The notes below the pieces were generated by a model. The model saw only the letters and a program-made list of their open reading frames with translations. It had not been told where the DNA came from and searched no databases. A stretch of DNA of 17,144 nucleotides from JBFGCT01 sp041581055 (GTDB taxonomy: Bacteria; Actinomycetota; Acidimicrobiia; Acidimicrobiales; Ilumatobacteraceae): NCBI GenBank assembly GCA_041581055.1, contig JBFGCT010000083.1, forward strand, positions 1 through 17,144. The letters are read 5' to 3'. A program made the translations under genes and the position numbers. This document shows positions 13,926 through 17,144 of the stretch, one piece after another; within the stretch, counting starts at the first letter, position 1, and each line of letters starts with the position of its first letter.

Positions 13926-15278
13926 GTGCTGACCGCCGTTCTGCTGCTCGCCGTCGTCGCACTGATCGCCGCCAACGGGTACTTCGTCGCCGGAGAGTTC
14001 GCGTTCGTCGCGTCGAGGCGGTCCCGGTTCGTCGAGCTGGCCGACGAGGGGAGCAAGCGGGGACAGGGGGCGGTCAAGGTCCACCGGCGGTTGAGCTTCA
14101 TGTTGTCCGGGGCGCAGCTCGGCATCACCGTGACCTCGCTGGTGCTGGGGTTCATCGCCGAGCCGGCGATCGCCCAGGCGATCAAGCCCGCGCTCGAGTC
14201 GGTCGGGTTGGGTTCGGCCGCCCGTGCCGTGTCGCTCGTGCTGGCGTTCGTGTTGGCGACGATGTCGCAGATGGTGTTCGGCGAGCTGGCCCCGAAGAAC
14301 TTGGCGATCGCCAAGCCGGAACAGGTCGCGCTGCGGGTGGCGCGGTCGACCTGGTGGTACATGCAGGTGTTCGGGCCGGTGATCCGGTTCTTCGACGGCT
14401 CGGCCAACCGCCTGCTGCGCCTGTTCGGGATCGAGCCGGTCGAGGAGTTGCACGGCGCGGTGTCGAGCGAGGAGCTCGACATCATCGTCGACTCGTCGGC
14501 CGAGAGCGGCCACCTCACCGGGGGGCAGGCCGCGCTGCTCGAGCGGGCGATCGATTTCGCCGAGCTCGAGGCGTCGGACGCGATGGTTCCGTGGAACCGG
14601 GTCGTCACGATCGGCGACGACGCGTCGGCGGCCGACCTGCGCGACCTGATGGCCTCGGCGCACTCCCGGTTCCCGGTGGTCGACGGCGAGGGCAAGGTGC
14701 GAGGCGTCGTCCACGCCAAGGATCTGCTCGGCGTCCCCCGCGGCGAGTACGACGCGACGCCGGTGTCGTCGCTGTACCAGGAGATCCTCGTCGTGCCGGA
14801 GGCCGCCGGGCTGATCGTGGTGCTGTCCGAGCTGCGGGCGCACTCGACCGAGATGGCGATCGTCGTCGACGAGTACGGCGGTCCGGCGGGCGTCGTCACG
14901 CTCGAAGACGTGGTCGAGGAACTCGTCGGCGAGATCGAGGACGAGTACGACCCGAACGTCCCCGGCGAGCACATCGAGGTCGAGCCGGGCGTCTGGTCGG
15001 TGTCGGCCTCGTCGCGCCCCGACGAGATCGAGCGGACGACCGGCTTCGAGCTGCCCGACGGCGAGTACGACACGGTCGCCGGACTCGTCCTCGACCGCCT
15101 CGAGCGGATCCCCGAGAAGGGCGACTCGGTCGTGGTCGACGGGGTGATGATCGAGGTGCTCGAGCTCGACGGCTTCGCCATCGAACAGCTCCTGCTGCGG
15201 CCGGACCCGAGCGGCCGTGACGATCACGACGGCGACGCGGAGGCCGAGCACCAGCCGGAGAACGGGCAGGCGTCATGA
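13926..15278 (+). CDS. HlyC/CorC family membrane protein (DUF21-CBS), first copy
   Basis: 450 residues from GTG 13926. N-terminal DUF21/CNNM membrane domain with hydrophobic segments at about 2-22, 61-81, 100-121 and 142-158, including N-G-Y-F-V-A-G-E-F and G-E-L-A-P-K, which line the ion site in CorC/CNNM magnesium transporters; then two CBS domains (about 217-270 and 285-345) for nucleotide sensing, and a CorC_HlyC C-terminal domain (about 348-425). Family members export magnesium or affect metal tolerance; specificity here is unknown. The frame is open further left, but that sequence is Arg-rich and unlike the family. GTG 13926 puts the start just before the first membrane helix; GAGG at 13920-13923 is very close to it. 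The stop overlaps the next gene's ATG. Confidence 0.9.
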   Translation: MLTAVLLLAVVALIAANGYFVAGEFAFVASRRSRFVELADEGSKRGQGAVKVHRRLSFMLSGAQLGITVTSLVLGFIAEPAIAQAIKPALESVGLGSAARAVSLVLAFVLATMSQMVFGELAPKNLAIAKPEQVALRVARSTWWYMQVFGPVIRFFDGSANRLLRLFGIEPVEELHGAVSSEELDIIVDSSAESGHLTGGQAALLERAIDFAELEASDAMVPWNRVVTIGDDASAADLRDLMASAHSRFPVVDGEGKVRGVVHAKDLLGVPRGEYDATPVSSLYQEILVVPEAAGLIVVLSELRAHSTEMAIVVDEYGGPAGVVTLEDVVEELVGEIEDEYDPNVPGEHIEVEPGVWSVSASSRPDEIERTTGFELPDGEYDTVAGLVLDRLERIPEKGDSVVVDGVMIEVLELDGFAIEQLLLRPDPSGRDDHDGDAEAEHQPENGQAS

Positions 15279-16606
15279 TCCTCGTCGCCGCCGAGCAGGG
15301 CGTCCACGTCGATTGGACCGCCCTCGGCATCGCCGTCGCCCTCCTCGCCGCCAACGGCTTCTTCGTCGCCGCCGAGTTCGCGGTGCTCGCCGCCCGCCGC
15401 TCGCGCATCGAGCAGTTGGCGGCCGACGGCGTGCGCTCGGCGAAGCACGCGCTGGCCAGCATCAAGAACCTGTCGATGATGCTCGCCGGGGCGCAGCTCG
15501 GGATCACGATGTGCTCGCTCGGCCTCGGCGCCCTCGCCGAGCCGGCGCTCGCCGGAATCATCGAGGGGGTCATCGGAGAGGTGTTCACCATCTCGGACAC
15601 CGCGCGGCACGTGATCGGGTTCGCGTTCGGCCTCTCGATCGTCGTCTTCTTGCACATGGTCGTCGGCGAGATGGCGCCGAAGTCGTGGGCGATCTCCCAC
15701 CCGGAGGAGTCGGCGATGCGCCTGGCGCGGCCGTTCCGCCTGTTCGTCCTGCTGTTCCGCCCGCTGATCGTGTTGCTCAACTGGCTCGCCAACCTCGTCG
15801 TCAAGGCGGTCGGCGTCGAGCCGCAGGACGAGCGGGCGATGGCCCACTCCCCGGCTGACCTGCTGCTGCTGCTCAACGAGTCCGCCGGTCGCGGGGGCCT
15901 CGCCGAGCAGGAGCACGCGCTGCTCACCCGCTCGCTCGAGCTCTCCGGGCTGACCGCCGCCGACGCGATGACCGTCCGCCGCGACATCGTCGCCGTGCGG
16001 GCCGACGCGACCGCCGAGCAGGTCGCCGCCGAAGCCCACCGCACCGGCCGCACCCGCGTGATCGTGCACGACGGCGAACTCGACCACGCCAGCGGGTTCA
16101 TCCACGCCAAGGACCTGTTGCGCCTCCCGGACGGCACGTGGCCCACGACGCTGGTGGGGAGCCTGACCCGCCCGATCATGGTCACGCCCGACCACCACCG
16201 CCTCGAGGACCTGCTGCTCGAGATGCGGACCGAGCGCCAGCACGTCGCGCTCGTCGTCGACGAGCACGGGACGGTCGTCGGGCTGCTCACGCTCGAAGAC
16301 GTGTTGGAGGAGCTGATCGGGGACTTCGACGACGAGTCCGACGCCGGACACGGCGAGTGCGAGCGGCTCGGTGACGACGTCTATCGGATGAACGGCACGC
16401 TGCGCTCCGATGAGTTCGCCGAGTGCACCGGCCGGCCGCTTCCCGAGGGCGACTGGCAGACCGTGGCCGGGTACGTCATCGCCGCGCTCGATGAGATCCC
16501 GTCGGTCGGCGACCACGTCCGCACCGAGATCGGCGAGTTCGAGGTGCTGGCGATGGACGGCTATGCGATCGACGCCCTCCGCGTCGACCTCGACCCCCAC
16601 GACTGA
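15275..16606 (+). CDS. HlyC/CorC family membrane protein (DUF21-CBS), second copy
   Basis: 443 residues, ATG 15275 overlapping the previous TGA (ATGA), so the two are coupled and may form a heteromeric pump. Same build as its neighbour: DUF21 membrane domain (helices about 15-35, 68-90, 112-132, 154-174) with N-G-F-F-V-A-A-E-F and G-E-M-A-P-K, two CBS domains (about 230-283 and 296-352), and a CorC_HlyC domain (about 358-437). The paralogues have diverged widely outside the core motifs, so the duplication is old. In the second CBS domain both keep V-V-D-E-x-G then L-T-L/V-T-L-E-D-V. A tandem pair of this kind is common in actinobacteria. A strong hairpin follows the stop by 26 nt. Confidence 0.93.
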   Translation: MILVAAEQGVHVDWTALGIAVALLAANGFFVAAEFAVLAARRSRIEQLAADGVRSAKHALASIKNLSMMLAGAQLGITMCSLGLGALAEPALAGIIEGVIGEVFTISDTARHVIGFAFGLSIVVFLHMVVGEMAPKSWAISHPEESAMRLARPFRLFVLLFRPLIVLLNWLANLVVKAVGVEPQDERAMAHSPADLLLLLNESAGRGGLAEQEHALLTRSLELSGLTAADAMTVRRDIVAVRADATAEQVAAEAHRTGRTRVIVHDGELDHASGFIHAKDLLRLPDGTWPTTLVGSLTRPIMVTPDHHRLEDLLLEMRTERQHVALVVDEHGTVVGLLTLEDVLEELIGDFDDESDAGHGECERLGDDVYRMNGTLRSDEFAECTGRPLPEGDWQTVAGYVIAALDEIPSVGDHVRTEIGEFEVLAMDGYAIDALRVDLDPHD

Positions 16607-16610
16607 GCCT

Positions 16611-16630
16611 CCCCAGCCCTCCCCAGCCCT
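16611..16630. repeat. 10-bp tandem duplication after the second CorC gene
   Basis: CCCCAGCCCT occurs twice in a row directly after the stop codon and just before the terminator hairpin. Confidence 0.85.
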
Positions 16631-16632
16631 TT

Positions 16633-16675
16633 CCGGTGAGAGGTGAGACCAGGGGGTGGTCTCACCTCTCACCGG
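16633..16675. terminator. perfect 19-bp hairpin between corC and uvrB
   Basis: Arms CCGGTGAGAGGTGAGACCA (16633-16651) and its exact complement (16657-16675) around a GGGGG loop. It lies 26 nt after the CorC stop and 27 nt before the uvrB -10 box. No T-run follows, so it would be an actinobacterial U-less terminator; its symmetry would also let it act from the other side. The left arm contains a 7-bp tandem word, GGTGAGA twice. Confidence 0.75.
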
Positions 16676-16702
16676 AGCATGGCGAACAGGTGTTCCCGAG
16701 GG

Positions 16703-16708
16703 TAAGAT
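16703..16708 (+). promoter_or_regulatory. -10 box TAAGAT for uvrB
   Basis: TAAGAT, 7 nt before GTG 16716, with only CGTCGGG in between: a leaderless arrangement. I see no -35 consensus and no SOS-box-like palindrome in the 40 nt before it. Confidence 0.5.
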
Positions 16709-16715
16709 CGTCGGG

Positions 16716-17144
16716 GTGACCGAGATCGTGAACGCCGCACCGGAACCTGCCGTCCGGCCGTCCCAACCGGTGCCCGATCTGCGCACCGACGTCGAGCTCG
16801 CCGGTGGCACGCTGGCCAGCGCGTACGACGCCGGCGACGACCACGCCTTCAAAGTGGTGTCCGAGTTCGACCCCGCCGGCGACCAGCCCGCGGCGATCGC
16901 CGCCCTCACCTCCGGGGTCGACCAGGGCCATCGGTTCCAGACGCTGCTCGGCATCACCGGCTCGGGCAAGTCGGCGACGATCGCGTGGACGATCGAGCGC
17001 ACGCAGCGCCCGACGCTGATCCTCGCCCCGAACAAGTCGCTCGCCGCCCAGCTCGCCCAGGAGATGCGCGAGTTCTTCCCCCACAACCGCGTCGAGTACT
17101 TCGTCAGCTACTACGACTACTACCAGCCCGAGGCGTACATCCCG
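16716..17144 (+). CDS. uvrB: excinuclease ABC subunit B, 5' part
   Basis: The first 143 codons; the gene runs off the window. UvrB is the damage-verifying helicase-like subunit of nucleotide excision repair. Seen: F-K-V-V-S-E-F-D-P-A-G-D-Q-P-A-A-I (45-61, the Q-motif region), Walker A G-I-T-G-S-G-K-S (79-86; Ser replaces the usual Thr), L-A-P-N-K-S-L-A-A-Q-L, and V-E-Y-F-V-S-Y-Y-D-Y-Y-Q-P-E-A-Y, which starts the beta-hairpin that clamps DNA. About 43 residues precede the conserved start, where E. coli UvrB has only a few; the TAAGAT box 7 nt before GTG 16716 supports this longer start. GTG codons at residues 5 and 19 are alternatives. Its linkage to polA-rpsA-coaE fits mycobacterial order. 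Confidence 0.95.
   Translation, partial: MTEIVNAAPEPAVRPSQPVPDLRTDVELAGGTLASAYDAGDDHAFKVVSEFDPAGDQPAAIAALTSGVDQGHRFQTLLGITGSGKSATIAWTIERTQRPTLILAPNKSLAAQLAQEMREFFPHNRVEYFVSYYDYYQPEAYIP

Overview
This window is GC-rich with strong G/C bias at third codon positions, uses GTG and TTG starts, and repeatedly shows a TANNNT -10 box 6-8 nt before a start codon, the mark of leaderless mRNAs. Together with the gene order pdtaR - polA - rpsA - coaE - ... - uvrB, which as I recall it parallels the M. tuberculosis Rv1626-Rv1633 neighbourhood, this points to an actinobacterium. An Acidimicrobiia-type lineage is my guess, but it rests on overall feel and not on a search.

Layout. 1-190: three copies (the last partial) of a 73-bp tandem repeat with an internal inverted repeat. 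239-1066: SCO6745-family protein. 1102-1401: small coiled-coil protein whose stop codon lies in a 17-bp tandem duplication. Directly behind it (1385-1564) is the decapitated 3' end of a surface-protein-like gene. 1658-4926: ANTAR response regulator (pdtaR-like) and DNA polymerase I. 4905-5654: SAM methyltransferase overlapping the end of polA. 5775-8000: rpsA (four S1 domains plus an Ala/Asp heptad tail) and coaE. 8014-9839 (minus): N-formylglutamate amidohydrolase-like protein and GshB-like ATP-grasp ligase, overlapping by 4 nt. 10015-11916 (plus): a DUF1704/QEGLA zinc metallopeptidase divergent from that pair. 11959-13155 (minus): M20 amidohydrolase, preceded by a 17-codon leaderless leader ORF. 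13282-13755 (minus): glutathione peroxidase with an in-frame TGA. 13926-16606: two coupled HlyC/CorC (DUF21-CBS) membrane proteins. 16633-16675: a perfect 19-bp hairpin. 16716-end: 5' part of uvrB.

The main discovery is the glutathione peroxidase. A TGA stands exactly at the catalytic position of the family (N-V-A-S-A-[TGA]-G-L-T), the reading frame continues through the whole rest of the enzyme, and the mRNA just after the TGA folds into a hairpin whose core GCAGGUCUGC equals, from memory, the apical SECIS loop of E. coli fdhF. I read it as a 157-residue selenoprotein that ordinary gene calling would cut at 35 residues of real protein or call a pseudogene. The organism should therefore carry selA/selB/selC/selD elsewhere.

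The second point of interest is the ATP-grasp ligase / amidohydrolase / DUF1704 island. DUF1704 is the family of the eukaryotic tubulin tyrosine carboxypeptidase MATCAP, and tubulin tyrosine ligase is an ATP-grasp fold enzyme, so this could be a bacterial add/remove cycle acting on a peptide tail or small peptide. That is inference. The housekeeping genes (polA, uvrB, rpsA, coaE, pdtaR) form the ancestral backbone; the island, the peroxidase, M20 and CorC genes sit between coaE and uvrB.
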